A model generated the notes under the pieces. It was not told the origin of the DNA. It was given only the letters and a program-made list of their open reading frames with translations, and made no database searches. From an uncultured Anderseniella sp. (lineage in GTDB: Bacteria > Pseudomonadota > Alphaproteobacteria > Rhizobiales > Aestuariivirgaceae), in NCBI GenBank assembly GCA_947488295.1, contig CANKYU010000004.1:124001-188000 (forward strand): a stretch of DNA of 64,000 bases, in the 5' to 3' direction. This document shows, piece after piece, positions 43,325-51,819 of this stretch (positions within the stretch are counted from its first letter, which is position 1; each line of letters starts with the position of its first letter). Position numbers and translations under genes: made by a program.

Positions 43325-45781
43325 CTAGAATGTGACGCCCGCTGTCGCCTCAATGCTGAAACCTTCGCGGCCATCGTCGGTGAGCGGGATAGTGTAGTCC
43401 CCCTGAAATCCGAAACTGAACCCGTCAGCATTTGGCACCACCGCCAAACCACCGCCGATAAGCAATTCGGTACCGTCAGAGTCAAAGCCCAGAGCCTGGT
43501 CATTGATCGTGGCACTGCTGTCATTGCTGAAACTGTGCAACACACTGATCTCGCCGTTCGCCTTGAACACACCGTCCGCCATGTGCATGGCAGATACATG
43601 TTCGACAGCAACGCCAAACCGTCCATCAACATTATCGGAATCGGAGAATGACGACGTGACGCCGTCTGTGTCCGTGAAGTCGTCAATGCTGGTGCGTTGA
43701 TAGACAACCTGCGCCTGCGGTATCACATTGACATTGTCGTTGACCCGGAAACTGTAGCCAAGCTCAAGTGAACCAGCCAGTGTATCACCGTCCGTTGACC
43801 CGCTCGCACCATTGACCGTCGAGGTGTCGATGTCATGCCAGGACGCAAGGCCAACCAGATCGGCATACCACCCGGAGGTAGAAAGCCAGGTCAGGCTGGC
43901 ACCTACCCCGGCACTGTCGGATGACACGGTGCCCTGCAACGCACCACCGGCATCCGAGACATCCGCATCACTGTCGGAGTAATGACCAAACACCGACGCG
44001 ACCAGTTTACTGGCGCCGTCATCGCGGAAGCTGCTGGCAACGCCGCCCTGGATGAAACCAAGAGTGGAATCATAGGAAGAACCGCCGGCAATCAGGCCGG
44101 ATCCCAGTGAACCATCAGCCTTCGCCTTGCTGCCACCAAGCCTGATCCACGTACCCCACTTGCTGCCGGTATACGGATTGCCGAAATCGGCTACTGGTCC
44201 GCGGCCACCGCTGAACGAGGCTGTGGTCCGGTCTCTCAGCGAGCCGATGACCTGGCGGGTATTGCCTGAGACTATCGTCTGAACACTTGGCAGGACAAAG
44301 GCCTGGTCAAGAACGTTTGCAACCAGATTCCAGTCGCCGCCATCGCGCAGCAGATCGTACTCAAGAAGACCCGAGAACACAGGCCCGTCCAGCACGAAAT
44401 CACCATCTCTTGTCTTGCCATCTACGGAAACCACCTTGATCGGATCGTGCAGGGTGTTACCCGCGCTGCCGTCTCCCACATCGGTGATGACAATTCCGGT
44501 CGTTCCGCTTTTCTTTACGTCGCCCTTGATGACCAGCTTGTCGGCTTCGCCGCCGCTGGTATTGAGTTCGGCGTCCAGCAGCAGTGTGCCCTTGCTGGCA
44601 AAGTCACCCGGCACGACAAGCTTGTCGTTTGCCTTGCCATCGCTCATGTCAATGCTCGAGGTCTCATCAACCCGCAACAGATCGGTTGCCTGCAGTTGGT
44701 GGGTGCCTTTTACAACCTTAAGCACTGTTTCCTGCCGCAGTTTCATAATCTCGACGTTCTTCAGTTCCGGCAGCTTGGAGGCCCGGATTTGCTGGCCTCG
44801 CAGGGTGAGCGTGTCTTCCTTGCCTCCACCATCGATCGTGTCGACTTTCTTGAGATCAAATTCGCTGGTGACAATAAACGTATCCCTGCCGTCATTGCCT
44901 TCGACCTTCTTGACCTTTCCTGAATTGAGGATGATCCGATCGTTCCCGTCGCCGCCGGCAATCTTCTTTTTGACCTTGGCACCGTTCAGCCTGATCGTGT
45001 CGTTGTCATCACCGCCGTCAACGGTTCCAACCTTGCCGTCCTTCAGGGTGATGGTGTCCCGGCCCTTGCCGCCGGAGATTTCCTTTTTGATCCTGGCGCC
45101 GTTGAGCGTGATCGTGTCGTTGTCCTTGCCGCCCTTGACGTTGTTGGCGCTCCCGGAGACAAGCTTGATGGTGTCCCGGCCGTCACCGCCTGCAATGTCC
45201 TTTTTGACCTTGGCACCGTTCAGCTTGATCGTGTCGTTGTCATCACCGCCGTCAACGGTTCCAACCTTGCCGTCCTTCAAAGTGATGGTGTCTCGGCCCT
45301 TGCCGCCGGAGATTTCCTTTTTGATCCTGGCGCCGTTGAGCGTGATCGTGTCGTTGCCCTTGCCGCCTTTGACCTTGTCCGCTTTGCCGCCTCTCAAAAC
45401 GATCGTGTCTCTACCGTCCTCGCCATCGATTGTTCCGGCTTTGGCGCCGTCCTTGAGGACAATCCTGTCATTGTCAGCGCCACCAAGGACTTCACTCGGT
45501 TTTGCACCGTCCCTTATGATGATGGTGTCATTGTCTTTGCCACCGGAAATCGACTCGTCGTACTTGCCCGCTTTTATGACGATATTGTCCTTGCCTTTAC
45601 CGGCATTGTAGGGGCTGCCGCCGCTATCGTCCTTGCAGACAATGTTTTGATCCTGGTTGTTGCCCGATGGCGAGCAGGCCGCCTCAGCCATGCCGGTACT
45701 GGCAACCAGACACAGCATCGCAGTGGATGCAGTGGCGACGAAAGATTGATGGACCCGGCCAAATTTCTTCATGATACTCAC
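43325..45781 (-). CDS. autotransporter with RTX-like repeat passenger
   Basis: An 818-residue outer-membrane autotransporter. A signal peptide (about 1-34, ending GMAEA) is followed by a passenger of beta-roll-like repeats (about 55-310) with GG-x-G/D-x-D-T-I units about every 18-26 residues, such as GGKGNDTITLNG and GGDGRDTIKLV. A linker region follows, then the C-terminal beta-barrel (about 545-818) beginning near KWGTWIRLGGSKA and ending in the terminal Phe of AGVTF. GGxGxD motifs bind calcium in RTX proteins; here many are GGKDND or GGDDND, so calcium binding is plausible. A 234-bp internal tandem duplication lies at about 44930-45397. Confidence 0.88.
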   Translation of the reverse strand: MSIMKKFGRVHQSFVATASTAMLCLVASTGMAEAACSPSGNNQDQNIVCKDDSGGSPYNAGKGKDNIVIKAGKYDESISGGKDNDTIIIRDGAKPSEVLGGADNDRIVLKDGAKAGTIDGEDGRDTIVLRGGKADKVKGGKGNDTITLNGARIKKEISGGKGRDTITLKDGKVGTVDGGDDNDTIKLNGAKVKKDIAGGDGRDTIKLVSGSANNVKGGKDNDTITLNGARIKKEISGGKGRDTITLKDGKVGTVDGGDDNDTIRLNGAKVKKKIAGGDGNDRIILNSGKVKKVEGNDGRDTFIVTSEFDLKKVDTIDGGGKEDTLTLRGQQIRASKLPELKNVEIMKLRQETVLKVVKGTHQLQATDLLRVDETSSIDMSDGKANDKLVVPGDFASKGTLLLDAELNTSGGEADKLVIKGDVKKSGTTGIVITDVGDGSAGNTLHDPIKVVSVDGKTRDGDFVLDGPVFSGLLEYDLLRDGGDWNLVANVLDQAFVLPSVQTIVSGNTRQVIGSLRDRTTASFSGGRGPVADFGNPYTGSKWGTWIRLGGSKAKADGSLGSGLIAGGSSYDSTLGFIQGGVASSFRDDGASKLVASVFGHYSDSDADVSDAGGALQGTVSSDSAGVGASLTWLSTSGWYADLVGLASWHDIDTSTVNGASGSTDGDTLAGSLELGYSFRVNDNVNVIPQAQVVYQRTSIDDFTDTDGVTSSFSDSDNVDGRFGVAVEHVSAMHMADGVFKANGEISVLHSFSNDSSATINDQALGFDSDGTELLIGGGLAVVPNADGFSFGFQGDYTIPLTDDGREGFSIEATAGVTF
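44930..45397 (-). repeat. 234-bp tandem duplication inside the autotransporter passenger
   Basis: Two near-identical blocks in register at a 234-bp (78-residue) offset; for example the stretch starting TTGCCGCCGGAGATT occurs at 45066 and again at 45300. Each encodes an NDTITLNGARIKKEI, GRDTITLKDGKVGTV and NDTI(K/R)LNGAKVKK series. The boundaries are approximate. Low divergence indicates recent duplication or gene conversion. Confidence 0.85.
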
Positions 45782-45907
45782 AAACTTACTGCACTAACGG
45801 GCTTGGCCGGACCGAAGCCCGCACTACACCAGCGTCAATTTATTAACCCTTCGTTAAGAGGTCACTTCTCACGTTTTCAGACACTTGACCAGTTACAAAA
45901 CACTTTG

Positions 45908-45936
45908 TTGCCACAAAAAATTCAAAACTGTGGCAA
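45908..45936. promoter_or_regulatory. inverted repeat in the autotransporter promoter region
   Basis: TTGCCACA and TGTGGCAA, a perfect 8-bp inverted repeat with a 13-base A/T-rich spacer, 127-155 bp upstream of the autotransporter start. It could be an operator or part of the promoter; no T-run suggests termination. Confidence 0.4.
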
Positions 45937-45967
45937 ATATGTCACACTTGCCGGTTTGCACTGCATT

Positions 45968-45988
45968 TGACACCGGTAACCGGTGTCA
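45968..45988. promoter_or_regulatory. 21-bp perfect palindrome upstream of the autotransporter
   Basis: TGACACCGGT-A-ACCGGTGTCA, ten paired bases on each side of a single base, 187-207 bp upstream of the autotransporter start and 29 bp past the end of the decayed duplicate. A related ACACCGGTTAC sequence occurs upstream of the duplicate (near 46380). Possible regulator site. Confidence 0.5.
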
Positions 45989-46016
45989 GTTCCTAATATG
46001 TGGAAAGTGAAACCCA

Positions 46017-46292
46017 TCACTGCTTCACATGGGCGCTTATGGTATCGTCGCCTTTGCCGCCGGAAATTGCGTCGTCGTATTTGACTTCCTTTATGACAAC
46101 TCTGCCCTGGCCGTAACCGGCATCGAATGGGGCACCATCCGTATCGTCCTGGCAGACAATGTTCTGTTCTTCGTCGTTGCCTGCCGGAACACAATCCGCC
46201 TCAGCAGTGATGCTGCTGGTTACCAGGCACAGCATTGCAGTTGATACAGACGCAACAAACGAACAGCACATTCGGCCAGACTGCTTGATGAC
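46017..46292 (-). pseudogene. decayed 5' duplicate of the autotransporter gene
   Basis: Minus-strand translation of this segment aligns with the first roughly 75 residues of the neighbouring autotransporter: SFVASVSTAMLCLV against SFVATASTAMLCLV, then EEQNIVCQDDTDGAPFDAG against QDQNIVCKDDSGGSPYNAG, and ISGGKGDDTIS against ISGGKDNDTII, after which it stops. The position of the parent start Met is Ile (ATC), and no ribosome site precedes the next in-frame ATG at 46271. The barrel and nearly all the repeats are gone. An 84-residue exported remnant from 46271 is a less likely alternative. Confidence 0.82.
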
Positions 46293-46675
46293 ACAACTCC
46301 AGCCGGGCCCGTCAGTCCTCTGTGAATCACCCCCGGTGGTGAGGCGAACGTGATCAAGGACCGTGGTTACCAGCGTTGTAACCGGTGTGGTTTTTTCCAC
46401 TCCAACCGTTGAATTTGAGTTGCAAAACCCGATCACCATACACTTGCCGGCTCGCCCTGCATTCGGGCGGCATTGCGTCCCATACAGCATCACACACAAT
46501 GCAATGAACGGTTGGAGTTGTGCCTCTCTGATTCACGCCGGGCGCCCCGGACTCCACGTCCCGATCCGGCATGGGCACATCGGAACCACTGGAACTTTCA
46601 GCCGGAACAGTGTTAGTCTCAAGAGTCTGGGCGACGTCAAACCGCTTACAAAAAGAAGATTTGGAGAAAATCACT
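46293..46675. other. 383-bp non-coding region between the autotransporter remnant and the ABC operon
   Basis: No gene supported. It holds two inverted repeats: GGTTAC-N7-GTAACC at 46365-46383, probably part of the old upstream region of the decayed duplicate, and a distant pair ACTCCAACCGTT (46399-46410) with AACGGTTGGAGT (46507-46518). The promoter of the ABC importer operon must lie in the last 150 bp. Confidence 0.5.
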
Positions 46676-48271
46676 ATGGGCATACGAACTTGGTTAGGCG
46701 TCGTACTCGGCGCTATCTCGATTGTGCTGGGCAGCCTCACCGCACACGCGCAACAGCAGGGTGGAACACTCGTAATGCTGGTGCAGCCGGAGCCGCCGTC
46801 GCTTGCATCCTATCTGTCAACCTCCGGCCCGATCGGGCTCGTTGCCCCCAAGATTTATGATGGTCTTCTTGACTATGACAAGGATCTGAAGGCGGTTCCA
46901 TCCCTCGCAGAGAGCTGGACGGTCAGTGATGACGGCCTGACGGTAACTTTCAAGCTTCGCAAGGGCGTGACGTGGCATGACGGCAAGCCGTTTACCTCGG
47001 CCGATGTGCAGCACACCATCATGAATGTGCTGAAGAAGGTGCACCCGCGCGGGCCCAACTCATTCAAGGAAGTCACCGCGGTTGATACTCCGGACGACCA
47101 TACGGCGATCTTCCGGCTGGCCAACCCCGCGCCATACATGATGCGGTCATTCGGATCCTACGAGTCGCCGATAGTGCCAAAGCACCTCCTGGAAGGTCAG
47201 GACCCGAAGAGCGCAAGCATCGCGAACAAGCCGGTTGGTACAGGTCCGTTCAAGTTCGTGGAGTGGAAAAAAGGTCAATACATCCGTCTCGACAAGAACG
47301 AGAACTACTGGAAGGAAGGCCTGCCATATCTCGACCGCATCGTCGGCCGCTTCATTCCTGATGCATCAACCCGCACCGCAGCCATGGAAAAAGGCGAAGT
47401 GCACTATGGTGCCTATGGAGCCATTCCCAATGTTGACGTGGTACGCCTGCGCGAACTCGACAGCATTGGCGTGACGACGGACGGTTATGCGATGATCAAC
47501 CCGGTCTCGCTCATCGAATTCAATACAACGCAACCCCCCTTCGACAATCCGGCGATCCGCAAGGCGATCTCCCTGACCCTGGACCGTCAGTTTCTGATCG
47601 ACAACATCTGGTTCGGTTACGGCAAGCCGGCAACCAGCGCCCTGTCCAGCAGCTACGCCGCGACAGGTCTCTATGCCCCGGGCATGCCAAACTATCCGGC
47701 CAAGCCCGATGTGGAAGCGGCAAAGAAGGTGCTGGATGACGCAGGCATAAAGCCCGACGCCAATGGCGTACGCGCCACAGCGGTCCTGGACCTTATCCCT
47801 TATGGCGAAGACTGGCGTCGTGCAGGCGAGTACATGAAGCAGGCGCTTGGTGACATCGGCATCAAGCTCGACTTGCGCTATGAGGATGTGCCGACCTGGT
47901 TGAAGCGGGTCTATGCGGACTACGACTTCCGCATGAACGTGAACTACTTCTATCAGCTGCCCGATCCCGTGCTGGGCGTTCACCGTCATTACGGCACCGA
48001 CCAGATCAGGCAGGGTACGCACTTTGTGAACTCCTCGCGCTACAGCAACCCGAAACTGGACGCATTGCTGTCATCCGGTGCCAAAGAACCGGATGCCGCC
48101 AAACGCAGCGCCATGTACAAGGAGATTCAGGAGATTCTCGCGAACGACATGCCGGTTGTGAACCTGCATGAGATGAAGTTCCTGACTGTGTTCAACTCCA
48201 AGCTCAAGGGCCACGATGCATCCGGCTTTGGTGCCTATGGTTCATTCGATCGTACTTGGTTTGACAAGTGA
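46676..48271 (+). CDS. ABC importer substrate-binding protein, family 5 (peptide/opine/nickel type)
   Basis: A 531-residue periplasmic binding protein starting at ATG 46676, with GGAG upstream. A signal peptide (about 1-24, SLTAHA) is followed by the SBP_bac_5 fold: LAESWTVSDDGLTVTFKLRKGVTWHDGKPFTSADV and GTGPFKFVEWKKGQ are the family signatures. Ligands may be di/oligopeptides, opines or amino-acid derivatives; sequence alone does not decide. First gene of a four-gene importer operon; the permease starts 42 bp downstream. Confidence 0.92.
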   Translation: MGIRTWLGVVLGAISIVLGSLTAHAQQQGGTLVMLVQPEPPSLASYLSTSGPIGLVAPKIYDGLLDYDKDLKAVPSLAESWTVSDDGLTVTFKLRKGVTWHDGKPFTSADVQHTIMNVLKKVHPRGPNSFKEVTAVDTPDDHTAIFRLANPAPYMMRSFGSYESPIVPKHLLEGQDPKSASIANKPVGTGPFKFVEWKKGQYIRLDKNENYWKEGLPYLDRIVGRFIPDASTRTAAMEKGEVHYGAYGAIPNVDVVRLRELDSIGVTTDGYAMINPVSLIEFNTTQPPFDNPAIRKAISLTLDRQFLIDNIWFGYGKPATSALSSSYAATGLYAPGMPNYPAKPDVEAAKKVLDDAGIKPDANGVRATAVLDLIPYGEDWRRAGEYMKQALGDIGIKLDLRYEDVPTWLKRVYADYDFRMNVNYFYQLPDPVLGVHRHYGTDQIRQGTHFVNSSRYSNPKLDALLSSGAKEPDAAKRSAMYKEIQEILANDMPVVNLHEMKFLTVFNSKLKGHDASGFGAYGSFDRTWFDK

Positions 48272-48313
48272 TCAAACCTGCGAACCGGCGGGATCAAATA
48301 GGATAGAACCTGT

Positions 48314-49300
48314 ATGAGCCACACTGCCAAGCGCCTGCGATATGTCCTGAAGCGACTATTGCAGGCGCTTCCAATCGTCCTTGCGATCATCGTCGTAAAC
48401 TTCTTCCTGCTGCAACTAGCAGAAGGAGACGCCGTCGATGTGCTGGCCGGTGAAGCCGGCTCGGCAACGCCTGAGTACATGGCGGAGCTGCGCAAGAAGT
48501 TCGGACTGGATCAGCCCTTGCCGGTTCAGTTGTTTATCTATCTGAAGAACATAGCCTCGTTCGATCTCGGCTATTCCTTCCGTCACGAAATGCCCGTGCT
48601 TGATCTCGTGCTGGATCGCTTCGTCCCGACACTGCTTCTCATGGTCAGCACTATTCTGCTGGCTGTAGGCTTGGGCATTGTGCTCGGTCTTCTGGCCGCA
48701 ACAGGCCTCAACACATGGCGCGACACGTTGATCTCGGTTTTCGCGCTGGTGACTTATGCAACGCCGCTGTTTTGGGTCGGATTGATGTTCATCGTCGTGT
48801 TTGCCTTGAATCTCGGATGGTTTCCGACAAGCGGCATGGAGAACATCGCGATGTTTTATGAAGGCTGGGACCGGGTCTGGGATATCGCCCATCACCTTGT
48901 CCTTCCAACCATCACGCTGTCGCTGTTTTACCTTGCGCTCTACACCCGCCTGATGCGGGCATCCATGCTGGAGCAGTCGGGGATGGACTATGTCACCACG
49001 GCCCGAGCCAAGGGTTTGACCGAGCGGCGGATCATGTTCGTGCACGTGCTCCGCAACGCGCTGCTTCCCGTGGTCACGATGGCCGGCGTGCAGGTCGGCG
49101 CACTGATCGGCGGTTCGGTGATCGTTGAATCCGTGTTCGCCTGGCCCGGGCTCGGAATGCTGGCGTTTGAGGCGCTGTTCTCCCGTGATTTGAACCTGCT
49201 GCTCGGCATCTTCCTGTTGTCTGCACTGCTGGTGGTTGCGGTGAACCTGATTGTCGACATCATCTATTCGTGGCTCGATCCACGCATTGAGGTGAGCTGA
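48314..49300 (+). CDS. ABC importer permease, DppB-like
   Basis: A 328-residue inner-membrane permease with six transmembrane segments. The N-terminal part resembles DppB/OppB (LLQALPIVLAIIVVNFFLLQL, AEGDAVDVLAG), and the cytoplasmic coupling loop is DYVTTARAKGLTERRIMFVHVLRNALLP. It forms the translocation pore with the next protein. The stop overlaps the next start (TGATG). Confidence 0.93.
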   Translation: MSHTAKRLRYVLKRLLQALPIVLAIIVVNFFLLQLAEGDAVDVLAGEAGSATPEYMAELRKKFGLDQPLPVQLFIYLKNIASFDLGYSFRHEMPVLDLVLDRFVPTLLLMVSTILLAVGLGIVLGLLAATGLNTWRDTLISVFALVTYATPLFWVGLMFIVVFALNLGWFPTSGMENIAMFYEGWDRVWDIAHHLVLPTITLSLFYLALYTRLMRASMLEQSGMDYVTTARAKGLTERRIMFVHVLRNALLPVVTMAGVQVGALIGGSVIVESVFAWPGLGMLAFEALFSRDLNLLLGIFLLSALLVVAVNLIVDIIYSWLDPRIEVS

Positions 49301-50133
49301 TGAGGAATTTCTGGAACCTGTACAAGCGCAATCGTTCGGCCGTGGCCGGACTGTTCGTTCTGCTGGCCGTTATCTTCATGGCGGCAATTGCCCATCTTAT
49401 CTTCCCGGACGATCCATTCCGCCTGGTAGGTCAGTCCATGTCGCCGCCGGGACAGAATGGCTTCCTTCTGGGCAGCGACTCTCTGGGGCGTGACGTGGCG
49501 GCGGGCATTGCCCATGGTGCCAAGACCTCGCTCCTGATCGGTCTGCTCGCAACCATTGTTGCCGTCGGCTTCGGCACCATAATGGGCGGGCTTGCCGGTT
49601 ACTATGGCGGCATCATCGACGATCTGCTGATGCGCACTACCGAAATGTTCCAGACCATCCCGTCTTTCGTGTTCGCAATCCTGCTGGTTGCGATCATGAA
49701 ACCATCTATTGAGAGCATTGTGATCGCAATTGCAGTTGTCTCCTGGCCCGCTGTGGCGCGATTGGTGCGTGGTGAGTTCCTGTCACTCAAAAACCGCGAG
49801 TTCGTGCAGGCTTGCCACACCCTTGGCATGGGTGATGTGCGTATCATGCTGGGCGAGATCCTGCCCAACTGCCTGTCGCCGATCATTGTCATTGGCTCAC
49901 TCATGGTTGCCACTGCGATCCTGATCGAAAGTGGTCTTGCGTTCCTTGGCCTCGGCGATCCAAACATCATGAGCTGGGGCTTCCAGGTTGGTGCCGGTCG
50001 CACCCTGCTGCGGTCAGCCTGGTGGGTCGTGACATTTCCGGGCATCGCAATTCTGATTACGGTGCTGGCGATAAATCTGGTAGGCGAAGGACTGAACGAC
50101 GCCCTCAATCCGAGATTGCGGGAACGCCAATGA
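49300..50133 (+). CDS. ABC importer permease, DppC-like
   Basis: A 277-residue permease of the DppC/OppC type: a first transmembrane segment (AVAGLFVLLAVIFMAAIAHLI), the conserved GTDSLGRD-type stretch here as LLGSDSLGRDV, and the coupling loop EFVQACHTLGMGDVRIMLGEILPN. It pairs with the upstream permease and overlaps the ATPase gene by four bases. Confidence 0.93.
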   Translation: MRNFWNLYKRNRSAVAGLFVLLAVIFMAAIAHLIFPDDPFRLVGQSMSPPGQNGFLLGSDSLGRDVAAGIAHGAKTSLLIGLLATIVAVGFGTIMGGLAGYYGGIIDDLLMRTTEMFQTIPSFVFAILLVAIMKPSIESIVIAIAVVSWPAVARLVRGEFLSLKNREFVQACHTLGMGDVRIMLGEILPNCLSPIIVIGSLMVATAILIESGLAFLGLGDPNIMSWGFQVGAGRTLLRSAWWVVTFPGIAILITVLAINLVGEGLNDALNPRLRERQ

Positions 50134-51743
50134 GCCTCCTGGAAATTCGCAACCTTCATATCTGCCTGCCGGAAGGGTCCGAGCGGGAACATGCGGTTGA
50201 AGCCGTTGACCTCGACCTTGCGCCCAACGAAATCCTCTGTGTCGTGGGTGAAAGTGGCTCCGGCAAGTCGCTGACCGCCCGCGCCGTCATGGGATTGCTG
50301 CCGAAGCCTCATGTACGCGTTGTCGACGGCAGCATTAGCATGGAGGGCGAAGACCTCGTAGACATCTCCAATGCACGTATGCGCGAGATCCGTGGCAGCG
50401 CTGTCTCGATGATCTTTCAGGAACCCATGACCGCGCTCAACCCGGTCATGACGATCGGTGATCAGATCGACGAGGTTTTCCGGTTCCACGTGGCAATGAG
50501 CAGAAAGGAGCGGCGCGAGCGGGCGCTGGCCTTGCTGAATGATGTGCATTTGCCGGACCCGGAGCACATAATGCGGGCCTATCCGCATGAGCTGTCCGGC
50601 GGACAGCGCCAGCGCGCGATGATTGCGATGGCTCTTGCTCTTGACCCGAAGATACTGATCGCCGACGAGCCGACCACCGCGCTGGACGTAACCACTCAGG
50701 CGCAGATCCTGAAACTCATTAAGGAAATGCAGGCAACCCACAACACCGGCGTTTTGTTCATCACCCATGACTTCGGTGTTGTTGCCGATATCGCAGACCG
50801 TGTTGCCGTCATGCAGCAGGGCAAGCTGGTCGAAGCCGGAACCGCAGACGAAGTCCTGAACAATCCGCAGCATCCCTACACCCAGGCGCTGATCGCTGCG
50901 GTGCCAAGCCTGACACCGCGTCCACCGCGTGATCAGTCGGCAAACCCGGTCCTGCAGGTTGAAGGACTGACAAAGGTCTTCCGAAGCGGCGGTGGCATCC
51001 TGGGATTTGGCGGCGCAGAGCGTACTGTCAACGCAGCGCAGAACGTGACCCTTGAATTAAGACATGGGGAAACGCTCGGTATCGTCGGCGAAAGCGGGTC
51101 CGGCAAATCCACGGTCGCACGCTGCATTGTCCGGCTGATCGATGCAGATGACGGAAAAATCCTGTTGAAGGGCACGGACCTGAGACCGCTGGGCCGGGCC
51201 GCAATGCGGCCTTTCCGCTCCAGCATCCAGATGATGTTTCAGGACCCTTTTGCCTCGCTGAACCCGCGCACCCGGGTCGGCAAGATCATCATGCAGGGCC
51301 CGCTTCTTCAGGGAGTGGCAGACGCCGAGGCCCAGACCAGGGCAAGAGAACTGCTCTCTATCGTCGGCCTGGACGAGCGCGCCTATGACCGCTTCCCGCA
51401 CGAATTCTCCGGCGGGCAGCGCCAGCGCATTGGTATTGCACGCGCACTTGCATTGAACCCCGATGTGCTGGTGGCAGACGAGCCGGTGTCTGCACTGGAC
51501 GTTTCGATCCAGGCTCAAATCCTTCGCCTGCTCGACGAAATACGCGAGCGTATGGCCCTGTCCATGATTTTCATTACCCACGACCTGCGCGTAGCCGCCC
51601 AGGTTTGTGACAGACTGGCAGTCATGCGCTACGGAGAGGTTGTCGAGACGGGTCCGACGGCGGCAATATTTGCAGACCCGCAGGCGCCCTACACGAAGGA
51701 TCTGCTTGCAGCGGTCCCCGGAAGGTCCTGGCAATCAGGCTGA
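50130..51743 (+). CDS. ABC importer ATPase, fused DppD-DppF type
   Basis: A 537-residue protein with two complete ABC ATPase domains in tandem. Walker A GESGSGKS occurs in both halves; the ABC signatures are LSGGQRQR and FSGGQRQR; Walker B regions are [11 protein letters not shown] and [11 protein letters not shown]. Each half ends in an oligopeptide-ABC C-terminal extension ([12 protein letters not shown] and [12 protein letters not shown]). One polypeptide thus supplies both ATPase sites of the importer. It starts inside the stop of the DppC-like gene (ATGA), so the operon is translationally coupled. Confidence 0.94.
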   Translation: MSLLEIRNLHICLPEGSEREHAVEAVDLDLAPNEILCVVGESGSGKSLTARAVMGLLPKPHVRVVDGSISMEGEDLVDISNARMREIRGSAVSMIFQEPMTALNPVMTIGDQIDEVFRFHVAMSRKERRERALALLNDVHLPDPEHIMRAYPHELSGGQRQRAMIAMALALDPKILIADEPTTALDVTTQAQILKLIKEMQATHNTGVLFITHDFGVVADIADRVAVMQQGKLVEAGTADEVLNNPQHPYTQALIAAVPSLTPRPPRDQSANPVLQVEGLTKVFRSGGGILGFGGAERTVNAAQNVTLELRHGETLGIVGESGSGKSTVARCIVRLIDADDGKILLKGTDLRPLGRAAMRPFRSSIQMMFQDPFASLNPRTRVGKIIMQGPLLQGVADAEAQTRARELLSIVGLDERAYDRFPHEFSGGQRQRIGIARALALNPDVLVADEPVSALDVSIQAQILRLLDEIRERMALSMIFITHDLRVAAQVCDRLAVMRYGEVVETGPTAAIFADPQAPYTKDLLAAVPGRSWQSG

Positions 51744-51819
51744 CCCATGGCTACCGGGTACCGTCCGGCCATGTCGTTGGTGTGCCTGGTTGGCATCGGG
51801 TGCATGTGCCGGATCAGAT

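Noticed and set aside
44930..45397. Regular repeats considered as a CRISPR-like array
   Set aside because: The repeats are in-frame coding units of the autotransporter passenger, without spacers or a cas gene.
44415..45611. 398-codon open frame antisense to the autotransporter
   Set aside because: It arises from the biased, repetitive composition of the passenger; the product is low-complexity Ser/Pro/Leu without a domain, and the minus-strand frame has clear signal-peptide and barrel features.
46363..46860. 165-codon plus-strand open frame before the ABC binding protein
   Set aside because: It overlaps the signal-peptide region of the binding protein in another frame and has no start signal or domain.
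49602..50873. 423-codon minus-strand open frame under the ABC importer genes
   Set aside because: It spans parts of a clear permease and a clear ATPase gene in another frame and shows no domain; a shadow of high-GC coding sequence.
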